64,000 nt of DNA from CAZAQK01 sp964535825 (GTDB lineage: Bacteria > Pseudomonadota > Alphaproteobacteria > Rickettsiales > SXRF01), in the NCBI GenBank assembly GCA_964535825.1, contig CAZHUC010000007.1:1-64000 (forward strand), written 5' to 3'. Below, piece by piece: positions 7,966-16,487 of the stretch. The notes beneath the pieces are model-generated. The model was not told where the DNA came from and made no database searches. It worked only from the letters and a program-made list of their open reading frames with translations. Numbering within the stretch: the stretch's first letter is position 1; each line of letters starts with the position of its first letter. The position numbers were made by a program, and so were the translations under genes.

Positions 7966-8772
7966 ATGCCAGATATTATGATTTTTCAAAAGGGTGGCTT
8001 CGTTATGTACGGGCTGGCCGCGCTGTCTGTTTATGCCGTGGCGGTGGTGATATTCAAGATCATCCAGTTCCGCAAGGCCAATGTGTTGGACCGCAGCTTC
8101 ATAGAGCCTGCCCTGCGTGAGATCAAACAAGGTGACCGCGTCAAGGCAACCCAGACCCTGGCCAATATCAGAGGCCCTGTGGCCCGTATCATGCGGGTTA
8201 CCTTCGAATGTGTGGCAAACCGCGAAATATCCCAAAAAAGCAAGGAAGCCGAGATCATGCGCGTCGGTGCTGCCGATATCCATTATCTGGAATCACACCT
8301 GCGCGGCCTGGAAATGACATCTGCCATCGCGCCTCTGATGGGGCTGATGGGTACGGTCATCGGTATGATCACCTCATTCTCAAAGCTCAGCCTGTCAGGC
8401 ACACGCGTTGACCCTACCTTGCTGGCTGGTGGTATCTGGGAAGCACTCCTCACCACAGCTGGCGGTCTCGCTGTTGCGATTCCCGCGCTGGCAGCACATT
8501 ATGTGTTCGACGGTATGATCGAGAAAGTGCGTGCCACGATGAAAGACGTTTCTATCCAGATACTGGCGCTGGAAGATGAATTCCGCCGTAATGAGCGTCA
8601 ATTCGCGCTGGATGAAGCCCGCCGTGCCGAGGAAGAGCGCCTCGCACATATTGAAGCAGAGCGCAAACAAAAAGAAGAGGCAGAGAGATGGGCAGAAGAA
8701 CAACGCCGTAAAGCCCCTCAGAAAACCACTACTTTGCAGCTGCTCAGCCCCACCTATCACAAGGTTAACTAG
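7966..8772 (+). CDS. exbB: ExbB/TolQ-type proton channel subunit
   Basis: A 268-residue MotA/TolQ/ExbB inner-membrane protein. With ExbD it uses the proton gradient to energise TonB. A first membrane segment is at about 9-31; the conserved core IAPLMGLMGTVIGMI and ALLTTAGGLAVAIPALAAHY carry the other two segments. The C-terminus has an unusual 50-residue highly charged, coiled-coil-like tail rich in Glu, Arg and Lys (EEERLAHIEAERKQKEEAER). An upstream in-frame ATG at 7951 exists, but AGGGGG placed just before ATG 7966 favours the latter. First gene of a long overlapping operon; the presence of tonB and two exbD genes favours ExbB over TolQ. Confidence 0.88.
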   Translation: MPDIMIFQKGGFVMYGLAALSVYAVAVVIFKIIQFRKANVLDRSFIEPALREIKQGDRVKATQTLANIRGPVARIMRVTFECVANREISQKSKEAEIMRVGAADIHYLESHLRGLEMTSAIAPLMGLMGTVIGMITSFSKLSLSGTRVDPTLLAGGIWEALLTTAGGLAVAIPALAAHYVFDGMIEKVRATMKDVSIQILALEDEFRRNERQFALDEARRAEEERLAHIEAERKQKEEAERWAEEQRRKAPQKTTTLQLLSPTYHKVN

Positions 8773-8789
8773 CTCCACTGGGTATAATC

Positions 8790-9239
8790 ATGGAAGTCAG
8801 TGAAGCATTTGGGTTTGACCGATCGACTGAGCGTACGTTCAATAACCTGAACCTTACGCCGCTGATCGACATTCTGTTCATTCTCATTATCTTCTTCATG
8901 CTCACCACGTCATTCATGAAAATTGAATCACTGGAGCTTATCCTGCCTTCTGCGGGTGGCAAGGCTTCGGCGAATAAGGATGTGGTGCATCTTTTCATTT
9001 ATCCTAATGGCGATATGGCGCTGGGAAAACGCAGGGTAGACCCGGATGATCTGAACCAGTCGCTCGTGCGTATGTTCGAACGCGATGCCCACACTAAGAT
9101 CATGTTGCTGACCGCTGAAGGTGTCACCATGCAGCAGCTGGTGAGTATCATGGACAGGGTGTATATCGCGGGTGGCAAAAGCCTGTTCGTACGCAAATGG
9201 GAGAACTCGCAGGCCAAACAGGCGGGGGCATCACAATGA
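8790..9239 (+). CDS. exbD: ExbD/TolR-family protein, first copy
   Basis: A 149-residue single-pass inner-membrane protein. The short cytoplasmic N-terminus leads into LTPLIDILFILIIFFMLTTSF (about 23-43), where the Asp of LIDILF is the conserved proton-translocating residue of ExbD/TolR. The periplasmic part has the usual ExbD fold signature, ending GGKSLFVRKW. It begins 17 bases after exbB and its stop overlaps the second exbD (ATGA). Two different ExbD-like proteins in one system suggest a mixed ExbD complex or separate partners. Confidence 0.88.
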   Translation: MEVSEAFGFDRSTERTFNNLNLTPLIDILFILIIFFMLTTSFMKIESLELILPSAGGKASANKDVVHLFIYPNGDMALGKRRVDPDDLNQSLVRMFERDAHTKIMLLTAEGVTMQQLVSIMDRVYIAGGKSLFVRKWENSQAKQAGASQ

Positions 9240-9652
9240 ATTTTGCCCGTAACGAGAGAAAACGTATCGTCATCAGTATGATCCCGCTGATCGACGTGTC
9301 TATATTCCTGCTGATCTTCTTCATGCTCGCAGGGTCGATCGAGAAATTCGACATCATTCCTGTTGATCCTCCGGTTGCACAAAGTGGCAAACTGGTGGAT
9401 GAGGGGCATATATCGATCGTGCTGGGGCGTTATGATGAGATCATCCTGAACGACGAGATCATTCCTATGGAAGAGATGCAGGCGATTCTAGCACCAGAGC
9501 TGAAAGCAAATCCGAATAAAGTGGTAACGGTAAAGGCAGATGCCACCGTGCCTGCCAATCGCGTGATCGATGTGATGGACGCCATCAAGGCGGCAGGTGG
9601 CAGGAATCTGTCGGTGGTAACGCAATCAAAGGCGGTGATCAATGCCGAGTAA
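9236..9652 (+). CDS. exbD: ExbD/TolR-family protein, second copy
   Basis: A 138-residue ExbD/TolR protein. The membrane segment contains ISMIPLIDVSIFLLIFFML with the conserved Asp, followed by a periplasmic domain with VTVKADATVPANRVIDVMDAI and GGRNLSVVTQ, the usual C-terminal pattern. I chose ATG 9236, which overlaps the preceding stop as ATGA and has GGGGG upstream; a longer start at 9197 would overlap by 43 bases. It is only distantly similar to the first copy, so they are not a recent duplication. Confidence 0.87.
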   Translation: MNFARNERKRIVISMIPLIDVSIFLLIFFMLAGSIEKFDIIPVDPPVAQSGKLVDEGHISIVLGRYDEIILNDEIIPMEEMQAILAPELKANPNKVVTVKADATVPANRVIDVMDAIKAAGGRNLSVVTQSKAVINAE

Positions 9653-10478
9653 TTTCCGTCTGTTCCTGTCTCCAATGCAACGCCATGCCGAAATGCTTGG
9701 CAGTAGCCACTTTGCGATTGCTATTGCGGTAGCTGTCGGGCTGCATGGGCTTGCACTGTTCATTTACCATATCAGCCCTAAAACCACAGTGATCGATATT
9801 CCTGTACGAGCGCTCAATATCAAACTTTCTGATGGGGATATGCTCTCGCAAGAAGAGATCAAGGTGGCAGCACCCAGCATGAACAATTATTCCCAGGTGG
9901 AGAACACCATCACCCGTCTGGTACGAAATCAGGAAGCAGAAGTGGCGCGGGAAAAATCAGTGGTAAAATCCATCGATAAGGCTTTCGATAAAACCATTAA
10001 GATACCGGCTGGAAGTAAAGTAGGTACATTGCATAAATTTGATATGCGCGATGAAGGCACAAAAACAGCAGCCCCGGTCATGCAGGTGGCGGCGCGCCAG
10101 TTCGTTCGTGAGCTTGCAGCCCCAACTCCGGCTGCAAAACCAAAAGAAGCTGCCGCAGGCAATGCTAAATCCAAGGAAGCAGAAGTGTTGGCACGGTATG
10201 AGCAGCTTATTTCTCTATGGATTCAGAAATTCAAGCAGTATCCGGCTGAGGCAAAGTCAGAAGGTATGCAGGGTGAGACCGTGGTACGTATCCGCATCGA
10301 CCGTCGCGGCAGTGTAAAATATTATGCGCTTGAGCGCAGTACCGGACATGCAGCCCTTGATCGCGCAGCGGTGGATATGATACGCCGGGCGAATCCTGTG
10401 CCTGCCGTACCTGCCGACTATCCGGCGGGTGGTGATGTGCTTGAATTTCTAATCCCAGTGAATTTCCAGCTGCAATGA
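9642..10478 (+). CDS. tonB: TonB-family energy transducer
   Basis: A 278-residue periplasm-spanning protein. The N-terminus has a membrane anchor at about 24-43 (FAIAIAVAVGLHGLALFIYH, including the His often found in TonB anchors). The middle is Ala/Lys/Pro-rich but less proline-rich than E. coli TonB. The C-terminal domain (about 195-278) shows YPAEAKSEGMQGETVVRIRI, GSVKYYALERSTGHAALDRAAVDMIRRANPVPAVP, the classical TonB_C pattern, ending VNFQLQ. It overlaps exbD by 11 bases and its stop overlaps rfbB (ATGA). No TonB-dependent receptor lies in the window. Confidence 0.88.
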   Translation: MPSNFRLFLSPMQRHAEMLGSSHFAIAIAVAVGLHGLALFIYHISPKTTVIDIPVRALNIKLSDGDMLSQEEIKVAAPSMNNYSQVENTITRLVRNQEAEVAREKSVVKSIDKAFDKTIKIPAGSKVGTLHKFDMRDEGTKTAAPVMQVAARQFVRELAAPTPAAKPKEAAAGNAKSKEAEVLARYEQLISLWIQKFKQYPAEAKSEGMQGETVVRIRIDRRGSVKYYALERSTGHAALDRAAVDMIRRANPVPAVPADYPAGGDVLEFLIPVNFQLQ

Positions 10479-11494
10479 GCAAAACCCTACTAGTCACCGG
10501 CGGTGCCGGATTTATCGGAAGCTGCTTTGTGTCGCAATGTGTGGCGCGTGGCTACCGTGTTATTGTGCTTGATAAACTGACCTATGCTGGTCATCCCGCG
10601 AATCTTGAGTGGATCAAAGGCGACTGGCAGCTGGTGGAAGGTGATATCGCCGACAGCGCACTGGTAGGAAAGCTGCTTACCCAACATAACCCCATCGGCG
10701 TTTTGAACTTTGCGGCAGAGTCACACGTTGATAATTCCATTGCTGGTCCGGGTGAATTTATCCAGACCAACATCATCGGCACATTTAACTTACTGCAATC
10801 AAGCCTTGCGCATTGGAAGCAATTACCTGATGCACAGAAGCAGGCATTCCGCTTCCTGCAGGTCTCAACCGATGAGGTCTATGGTTCATTGGGTACAACC
10901 GGCAAATTCTCTGAGACCTCGCCGATACAGCCAAATTCGCCCTATTCTGCATCCAAAGCATCGGCCGACCATCTGGTGCGCGCATGGCATGAAACCTATG
11001 GCCTGCCAGTGGTCACGACCCATTGCACCAATAATTATGGGCCGCGCCAGCATCCGGAAAAGCTCATTCCTAATATGATCTCATGTGCATTGGCTGGAAA
11101 GAAGCTGCCTGTGTATGGCGACGGTAAGAACATCCGTGACTGGATACATGTGGAAGATCACAGCGCAGGGGTTCTGGCTGCCTTTGAAAAAGGCAAACCC
11201 GGCGAGGTCTATGATCTCGGTGGTGATGCTGAGGTCGAGAATATTTCGCTGGTACAGAATATCTGCGCGCTGCTTGATGCAAAGCGGCCGAAGAACTCCG
11301 GCAATTACGCAGGTCAGATCGCATTTGTGACCGACAGGCTGGGGCATGACCGCCGCTATGCGATCGATGACAGCAAGGCGCAGCGCGAGATAGGATTCAC
11401 ACGCAGATACACACTGGAAAAAGGCTTGGAAAGCACCATTGACTGGTATTTAGCGAACGGCGCATGGTGCGACATGATGAGGGGGCGTAAATGA
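10475..11494 (+). CDS. rfbB: dTDP-glucose 4,6-dehydratase
   Basis: A 339-residue extended short-chain dehydrogenase, second enzyme of dTDP-L-rhamnose synthesis. Seen: NAD-binding TGGAGFIG at 8-15, AAESHVDNSI, STDEVYGS, the catalytic Tyr and Lys in YSASKASADH, and NNYGPRQHPEKLIP. Length matches the family (about 340-360). The start overlaps the tonB stop by 4 bases (ATGA), which is the point where the TonB module and the rhamnose module are joined. Confidence 0.95.
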   Translation: MSKTLLVTGGAGFIGSCFVSQCVARGYRVIVLDKLTYAGHPANLEWIKGDWQLVEGDIADSALVGKLLTQHNPIGVLNFAAESHVDNSIAGPGEFIQTNIIGTFNLLQSSLAHWKQLPDAQKQAFRFLQVSTDEVYGSLGTTGKFSETSPIQPNSPYSASKASADHLVRAWHETYGLPVVTTHCTNNYGPRQHPEKLIPNMISCALAGKKLPVYGDGKNIRDWIHVEDHSAGVLAAFEKGKPGEVYDLGGDAEVENISLVQNICALLDAKRPKNSGNYAGQIAFVTDRLGHDRRYAIDDSKAQREIGFTRRYTLEKGLESTIDWYLANGAWCDMMRGRK

Positions 11495-12369
11495 AAAGTA
11501 TAATCTTAGCAGGTGGCTCGGGCACGCGCATGGCGCCGATGACCACGGCGGTCAGCAAGCAGATGCTTCCGGTCTATGACAAGCCGATGCTGTATTATCC
11601 ATTATCGCTCCTGATGCTTGCCGGCATACGCGATGTGCTTGTTATCTCCACGCCACGCGATCTGCCGATGATGAAGGATCTGCTGGGTGACGGTTCACAG
11701 CTTGGTATCAACATATCGTACAAGGAACAGCCTAAACCTGAGGGGATCGCGCAGGCGTTCATCATCGGGGAGTCATTCATTGCAGGCGATAGCTGTTGTC
11801 TGATACTGGGTGATAATATTTTCCATGGGCATGCTATTGGTGGCATGATGGAAGATGCCGCAAAATTAAAAGATGGTGGCCTTGTATTCGCTTATTCTGT
11901 GCGTGATCCAGAGCGTTATGGCGTGGTAGAAATGGATAAATCCGGCAAGGCACTCTCTATCGAGGAAAAGCCAAAACAGCCAAAATCTTCGCTGGCGGTG
12001 ACCGGATTATATTTCTACGACAAGCAGGTGGTGGATATTGCCAAATCGCTGAAGCCTTCAGCGCGCGGTGAACTTGAGATCACCGATGTGAACAAAATCT
12101 ATCTCTCGCAAGGAAAACTCAAGGTACAGCAAATGGGACGCGGGGTGGCATGGCTGGATACAGGAACACCGGACTCTCTGTTATCAGCGGCGCAGTTCGT
12201 ACAGATCATGGAAGAGCGCCAAGGCATCAAGATCGCTTGTCTTGAAGAGATCGCGTATCGCAAAGGCTTCATAAACCTTGCACAATTCGAGAAGTTGCAG
12301 GCAGGCTATGGCAGCGGTGATTACGGCAAGTATCTTGGCCGTCTGCTGGTCGAATTCAAGGCAGCATGA
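11491..12369 (+). CDS. rfbA: Glucose-1-phosphate thymidylyltransferase
   Basis: A 292-residue nucleotidyltransferase making dTDP-glucose from dTTP and glucose 1-phosphate, the first step of the rhamnose pathway. Seen: GGSGTRM at 8-14, SKQMLPVYDKPM, LGDNIFHG (metal and nucleotide site), YGVVEMD and EEKPKQPKSSLAVTGLYFYD. Length is typical. It is coupled to rfbB and rfbD by ATGA overlaps at both ends. In this family the enzyme is often inhibited by dTDP-rhamnose; that is family knowledge, not seen here. Confidence 0.95.
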   Translation: MKSIILAGGSGTRMAPMTTAVSKQMLPVYDKPMLYYPLSLLMLAGIRDVLVISTPRDLPMMKDLLGDGSQLGINISYKEQPKPEGIAQAFIIGESFIAGDSCCLILGDNIFHGHAIGGMMEDAAKLKDGGLVFAYSVRDPERYGVVEMDKSGKALSIEEKPKQPKSSLAVTGLYFYDKQVVDIAKSLKPSARGELEITDVNKIYLSQGKLKVQQMGRGVAWLDTGTPDSLLSAAQFVQIMEERQGIKIACLEEIAYRKGFINLAQFEKLQAGYGSGDYGKYLGRLLVEFKAA

Positions 12370-13274
12370 ACGGGCGCATACTAGTTTTAGGAAAAGGTGG
12401 ACAAGTTGGCAGTGCGCTTGCAGATATTTTAGGTGCGCGTGCGCTGGTTGCCTCGGTTTCCGAGGTCAATTTTTTATCTGCTGCTTTTATAAGCCAACTG
12501 GAAAAATTTATCGGCAACGATGAAATAAGCGCTGTCATCAATGCCGCTGCTTACACACAGGTAGATAAGGCTGAGAACGAGGGAAAGCAAGACTCCCAAC
12601 GCATCAATGCCAGTGCTGTGGGGGAACTTGCCACATGGTGTGCATCAAAGAATATCCCATTGGTGCATTACTCAACCGATTATGTATTCGATGGCAGCGG
12701 CGACAAGCCGCGCGTTGAAGATGCTGCTACCGCACCACTCAATCAATATGGCAAAGATAAGCTGGTGGGTGAGCAGCTGATTGCCACTGCGGGTGGTCAG
12801 TATCTCATTTTCCGCACCTCATGGGTATATGATGCGCATGGTGCAAATTTCTTCAACACGATGCTCAAGCTGTTCGCGCAGCGGGAAAGCCTGAATGTGG
12901 TCAGTGACCAGACCGGCGCGCCAACTTATGCACCACATCTTGCAAAAGCCACAGTTTCTGCGCTTGAGCACGCGCTTGCAAAAGAGCAATTTCCTTCCGG
13001 TATTTATCATCTATGCGGAAACGGTGTAACGAACTGGCACGAATTCGCACAGGCCATATTGCAGCATGCACAGCATCATGAAACATCGATCATGTGTAAT
13101 GCGGTCTATCCGATTCCGACCTCGGCATATCCTACACCGGCCAAACGTCCGATGAATTCACGGCTTGATTGCAGCAAGGCAAAAAAAATTCTCGGCGTGT
13201 CGCTTCCTGATTGGCATGAAGGGCTTGCTGCGTGTATAAAAGAAAAATATGGAAATCAAACCCTGCGACATTGA
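12366..13274 (+). CDS. rfbD: dTDP-4-dehydrorhamnose reductase
   Basis: A 302-residue short-chain dehydrogenase catalysing the last step to dTDP-L-rhamnose. Seen: GKGGQVGSAL near the N-terminus for NAD(P)H, NAAAYTQVDKAE, STDYVFDG, the catalytic YGKDK, RTSWVYDAHGANF and RPMNSRLDCSKA. It overlaps rfbA by ATGA and rfbC by 26 bases. The gene order B-A-D-C differs from the B-D-A-C order common in enterobacteria. Confidence 0.94.
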   Translation: MNGRILVLGKGGQVGSALADILGARALVASVSEVNFLSAAFISQLEKFIGNDEISAVINAAAYTQVDKAENEGKQDSQRINASAVGELATWCASKNIPLVHYSTDYVFDGSGDKPRVEDAATAPLNQYGKDKLVGEQLIATAGGQYLIFRTSWVYDAHGANFFNTMLKLFAQRESLNVVSDQTGAPTYAPHLAKATVSALEHALAKEQFPSGIYHLCGNGVTNWHEFAQAILQHAQHHETSIMCNAVYPIPTSAYPTPAKRPMNSRLDCSKAKKILGVSLPDWHEGLAACIKEKYGNQTLRH

Positions 13275-13809
13275 AGGTCTGAAGATCATCCAGCTTAAGG
13301 TGCTGGGCGATAGTCGCGGCTTCTTTGTTGAGCGTTATCACGTGGATCGTTTTGCGGAAGCTGGCCTTCCCACGAACTTTGTACAAGATAATCACTCGCG
13401 CTCTGCACCAAATATACTCCGTGGGCTGCATTATCAGCACACACCTCCACAAGGTAAGCTGGTGGGTGTAACATGCGGGCGCGTATGGGATGTGGCGGTG
13501 GATATCCGCCCGGATTCACGGACATTTGGTAAATACCATGCGGTTGAGCTAACGGGTGACAATGGCGTGCTGTTCTGGATACCAGCTGGATTCGCGCATG
13601 GTTTCTGTGTGCTGGGTGATGAACCGGCAGATATGCTGTATAAGGTGAGTGGCTTATATAACCAGCAAGGCGAGGGCGGTATAAAATTCGATGATGCCGA
13701 CCTTGCGATCGATTGGCCGATCAAGAACCCGCTGATCTCAGAACGTGATAAAAACCAGCAAAGCTGGAAAGATTATTGCAAAAATCCTCCCGCATGGAGG
13801 AAAGCATGA
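13249..13809 (+). CDS. rfbC: dTDP-4-dehydrorhamnose 3,5-epimerase
   Basis: A 186-residue cupin-fold enzyme that epimerises C3 and C5 of dTDP-4-keto-6-deoxyglucose. Seen: DSRGFFVERY at 21-30, RGLHYQ with catalytic His61, GKLVGVTCGRVWDVAVDIR, and WIPAGFAHGFCVL. Length is typical. It begins inside the end of rfbD and its stop overlaps the next start (ATGA at 13806-13809), so the whole rhamnose set is one translational unit. Confidence 0.95.
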   Translation: MEIKPCDIEGLKIIQLKVLGDSRGFFVERYHVDRFAEAGLPTNFVQDNHSRSAPNILRGLHYQHTPPQGKLVGVTCGRVWDVAVDIRPDSRTFGKYHAVELTGDNGVLFWIPAGFAHGFCVLGDEPADMLYKVSGLYNQQGEGGIKFDDADLAIDWPIKNPLISERDKNQQSWKDYCKNPPAWRKA

Positions 13810-15617
13810 ACCGCGTCAGTGTTATCATGGTATCATCTGACTCCGGGCATACGCTGCTTGCCGCTATAAAGAGCGTGCTGCGGCAGGAGGATCTGCATGA
13901 GCTGATACTGGTGGATGTAGGTACTCCGCTGGATATGCTCGCCCGCCTCCAGCAGATGACCCTGACCGAGCAACGCGTCCGTATCATCATAGGCACAGAG
14001 AGATCAGGTTTTGCGCAGGCCTGTAATCTTGGTGTGAGTGAGGCCAAGAGCGAGTTTGTGGTATTCATGAATCCTGATTGCCTGCTGCCGCCGGATGCAC
14101 TTAAAAATATCACGGCAGAGCTGACTAAGGATCAACAGGCAGTGCTTGCTGGTGGGGTAATACTGAACCCGGATATGAGCATACGTGAAACAGGACGTAT
14201 GTTGCCGCTTACCCCGCAGATCGCATTCTCTGAAGCGATAAAATTCAAACCCGTGGCAAAGATAGTTCCCAGTAGTGAAGGCGCTGCGCCGTATGAGGTC
14301 GAACTTGTGCCTTCGGCGTTCATGTGTATCCGCCGTGCGGACTATATCAAGGTCGGTGGCATGGATGAGGCCTACCAGTTTGGTGCACGTCTGGATTTCT
14401 GTCGCCGTATACGCGTCCATGAAGGCAAGATAATTTGTGTGCCTGCGGTACAGGTGGCCTGCATGCACGATATGACCACGGCCAACCGCAAGCCGCGTGA
14501 GGAATGGGAGCGTGGCAGGGGCTATATGCGCTATTTCCGCAGGCATTACAGCGATGATTGCGTGCCGGGCTTCCTGCTGTGTCTGGATCTATGCCTGACA
14601 CTGCGCTTCATGCTGCGTGTCTTGTGGTATCGGCTGAAATCTTTCAGCACGCCAAAACCCATGATGTCGCACAGTATCGCCTCTAAGCGACTTATGGTGC
14701 TGGCCTCTGGCCTTGCGGAACTGGTTGAGAAAAAAGACTGGTATGGCCGTACCGTGCTGGTGACGGGTGCTACCAGTCAGGTAGGCCTGTGTGTAGTAAA
14801 ACGGTTGATAGCACAGGGTGCGGCAGTGCTCGCCATCAGCCGTGGTGAGCCTATTCCTTACCAGCATGAACATCTGCGCTGGATCAAAGGTGACCTGACC
14901 GATGCTGATCTGAGCCTGCAGGGTTATATTGTCGATATGGTGGTGCACTGTGCACCGCTTTGGACGTTGCCTCCTGCTATTCCCAAACTGGCGGAGGCTG
15001 AGGCAAAACGCATCATTGCGTTCGGTACAACCTCGGTATTTGGCAAGGCGCTGTCGCAGAATGCCTATGAAAAAGACATTGTGATAAAACTGACCGCTGC
15101 CGAGCGCACACTGGGTGAGCTGTGTGATGAAAAGAAAATTGCGTGGACGATCTTCCGCCCAACCCTCACTTATGGGGTGGGGCTGGATCTGAACATCACC
15201 TCCATCGCCAAGATCATTGATAGATACGGCCAGTTCTTCGTATATCCACCTGCATTCGGCCGCAGGCAACCAGTACATGCCGATGATCTGGCTATTGCTG
15301 TGATTCAGGCGGCAGATGTAACAGGCACGCACGGCAAGAGCTATAACCTCAGTGGCGGTGAAGTTCTGACGTATCATCAAATGCTTGAGAGAGTTTTTGC
15401 GGTCTGCAAAAAGCCTGTAAGGATCATCAAGAGCACCATGTTGCCGTTTGCCATGACTCTGGCGGGGCTGGTGATGCGCCGCAAGCATATCAACAGCGAG
15501 ATCGCGCACCGTATGAATGATGATCTGATGTTCTTTCATGACGACGCCACAAAAGATTTTGCATACAGTCCCCGCCCGTTCTTAAGCGGCGGACTCAAGG
15601 ATATTGAAGGGTTCTAA
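13806..15617 (+). CDS. Fusion of a GT2 glycosyltransferase and an NAD(P)-dependent epimerase/reductase domain
   Basis: A 603-residue two-domain protein. Residues 1 to about 270 are a family 2 glycosyltransferase: VSVIMVSSDSG at the start, GFAQACNLGVSEAKSEFVVFMNPDC with the metal-binding region, and a later VGGMDEAYQFG as in rhamnosyltransferase-like GT2 proteins. A linker containing helices follows. From about residue 310 to the end is an extended short-chain dehydrogenase: TVLVTGATSQVG, VHCAPLW, a FGTTSVFGKA strand, FRPTLTYGVGLD and FGRRQPVHADDLA. The usual YxxxK is changed: NAYEKDIV is the nearest candidate. ATG 13806 has GGAGGA upstream and overlaps rfbC; a TTG start at 13776 is less likely. 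Position after rfbC suggests transfer or tailoring of a deoxysugar; that is inference. Confidence 0.82.
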   Translation: MNRVSVIMVSSDSGHTLLAAIKSVLRQEDLHELILVDVGTPLDMLARLQQMTLTEQRVRIIIGTERSGFAQACNLGVSEAKSEFVVFMNPDCLLPPDALKNITAELTKDQQAVLAGGVILNPDMSIRETGRMLPLTPQIAFSEAIKFKPVAKIVPSSEGAAPYEVELVPSAFMCIRRADYIKVGGMDEAYQFGARLDFCRRIRVHEGKIICVPAVQVACMHDMTTANRKPREEWERGRGYMRYFRRHYSDDCVPGFLLCLDLCLTLRFMLRVLWYRLKSFSTPKPMMSHSIASKRLMVLASGLAELVEKKDWYGRTVLVTGATSQVGLCVVKRLIAQGAAVLAISRGEPIPYQHEHLRWIKGDLTDADLSLQGYIVDMVVHCAPLWTLPPAIPKLAEAEAKRIIAFGTTSVFGKALSQNAYEKDIVIKLTAAERTLGELCDEKKIAWTIFRPTLTYGVGLDLNITSIAKIIDRYGQFFVYPPAFGRRQPVHADDLAIAVIQAADVTGTHGKSYNLSGGEVLTYHQMLERVFAVCKKPVRIIKSTMLPFAMTLAGLVMRRKHINSEIAHRMNDDLMFFHDDATKDFAYSPRPFLSGGLKDIEGF

Positions 15618-15623
15618 ACAACT

Positions 15624-16487
15624 ATGCCTCACATTGCCTATGTAAACGGTCGCTATGTGCATCACATGGAAGCCGCTGTCCATGTTGAAGACCGCGGTTA
15701 TCAGTTCGCTGACGGTGTTTATGAATATATTGCGTTCTATAACCGGAAATTATTAGATGGCGTGCCACACCTCAAGCGTATGGAGCGCAGCCTGAAGGCG
15801 CTTTCCATACCATCCCCCATGTCCATCAAGGCGATGAATGTGGTGATAGATGAACTCATTGAGCGTAATAGTCGTGAGCATGGCGGTATTTATGTGCAGG
15901 TTACGCGCGGGGTGGCGCGTCGTGACCACGTCTTTCCTAAAGATACAAAACCCGCACTGGTGGCAACGCTTTGCGCACCAAAATTTCCCAAGGCCCATGA
16001 AATAAAAGATGGGGTGAGGGTCATCACATCGCCCGATATTCGCTGGGGCAGGTGCGATATTAAGTCAGTCTCCTTACTTGCGAATGTGTTATCCAAGCAG
16101 GATGCATCTGCACATAAAGCGCGTGAGGCGTGGCTTCTCAAAGATGAACATGTCACTGAAGGTGCAGTATCTAATGCCTACATCATCACAAAAAAAGATG
16201 TGCTGGTCACGCATCACGCCTGCGAACAGATACTCGGTGGCATCACGCGTGAGATGGTCATTTCACTGGCAAAGAAAGCTGGCATCGCAGTTGAAGAGCG
16301 GGCATTCACACTGGCTGAAGCCAAAGCGGCAGCGGAAGCATTCATCACCTCCACCAGTGCTAATGTACTGCCGGTGGTAAAGATCGATGATGCGGTGGTG
16401 GGTGATGGCAAACCCGGCAAGATCACCCACAAATTACAAGAGATCTATAACGATCATATTTTTAAACAAACAGGATTTAAGTTCTAA
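15624..16487 (+). CDS. dat: D-amino acid aminotransferase (class IV)
   Basis: A 287-residue PLP enzyme of the fold-type IV family. The PLP lysine is Lys147 in RCDIKSVSLLANV; other marks are RGYQFADGVYEY (25-36), GGIYVQVTRGVARRDH, EGAVSNAYII and LGGITREMV. The RGYQFADGVYEYIAFYN form and RG-ARRDH favour D-amino acid transaminase over the branched-chain enzyme. It would supply D-glutamate or D-alanine for peptidoglycan. It follows the fusion gene by 6 bases and shares TAATG with the next gene. Confidence 0.86.
   Translation: MPHIAYVNGRYVHHMEAAVHVEDRGYQFADGVYEYIAFYNRKLLDGVPHLKRMERSLKALSIPSPMSIKAMNVVIDELIERNSREHGGIYVQVTRGVARRDHVFPKDTKPALVATLCAPKFPKAHEIKDGVRVITSPDIRWGRCDIKSVSLLANVLSKQDASAHKAREAWLLKDEHVTEGAVSNAYIITKKDVLVTHHACEQILGGITREMVISLAKKAGIAVEERAFTLAEAKAAAEAFITSTSANVLPVVKIDDAVVGDGKPGKITHKLQEIYNDHIFKQTGFKF

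Noticed and set aside
7774..8283. A 169-residue minus-strand frame through the exbB start.
   Set aside because: Most of it is antisense to exbB and reads unlike a protein; only the last 54 codons from ATG 7938 look plausible and are listed separately.
14589..15539. A 316-codon minus-strand frame opposite the fusion gene.
   Set aside because: It is the complement of a clear two-domain coding sequence, rich in His, Arg and Gln as shadows often are, with no motifs.
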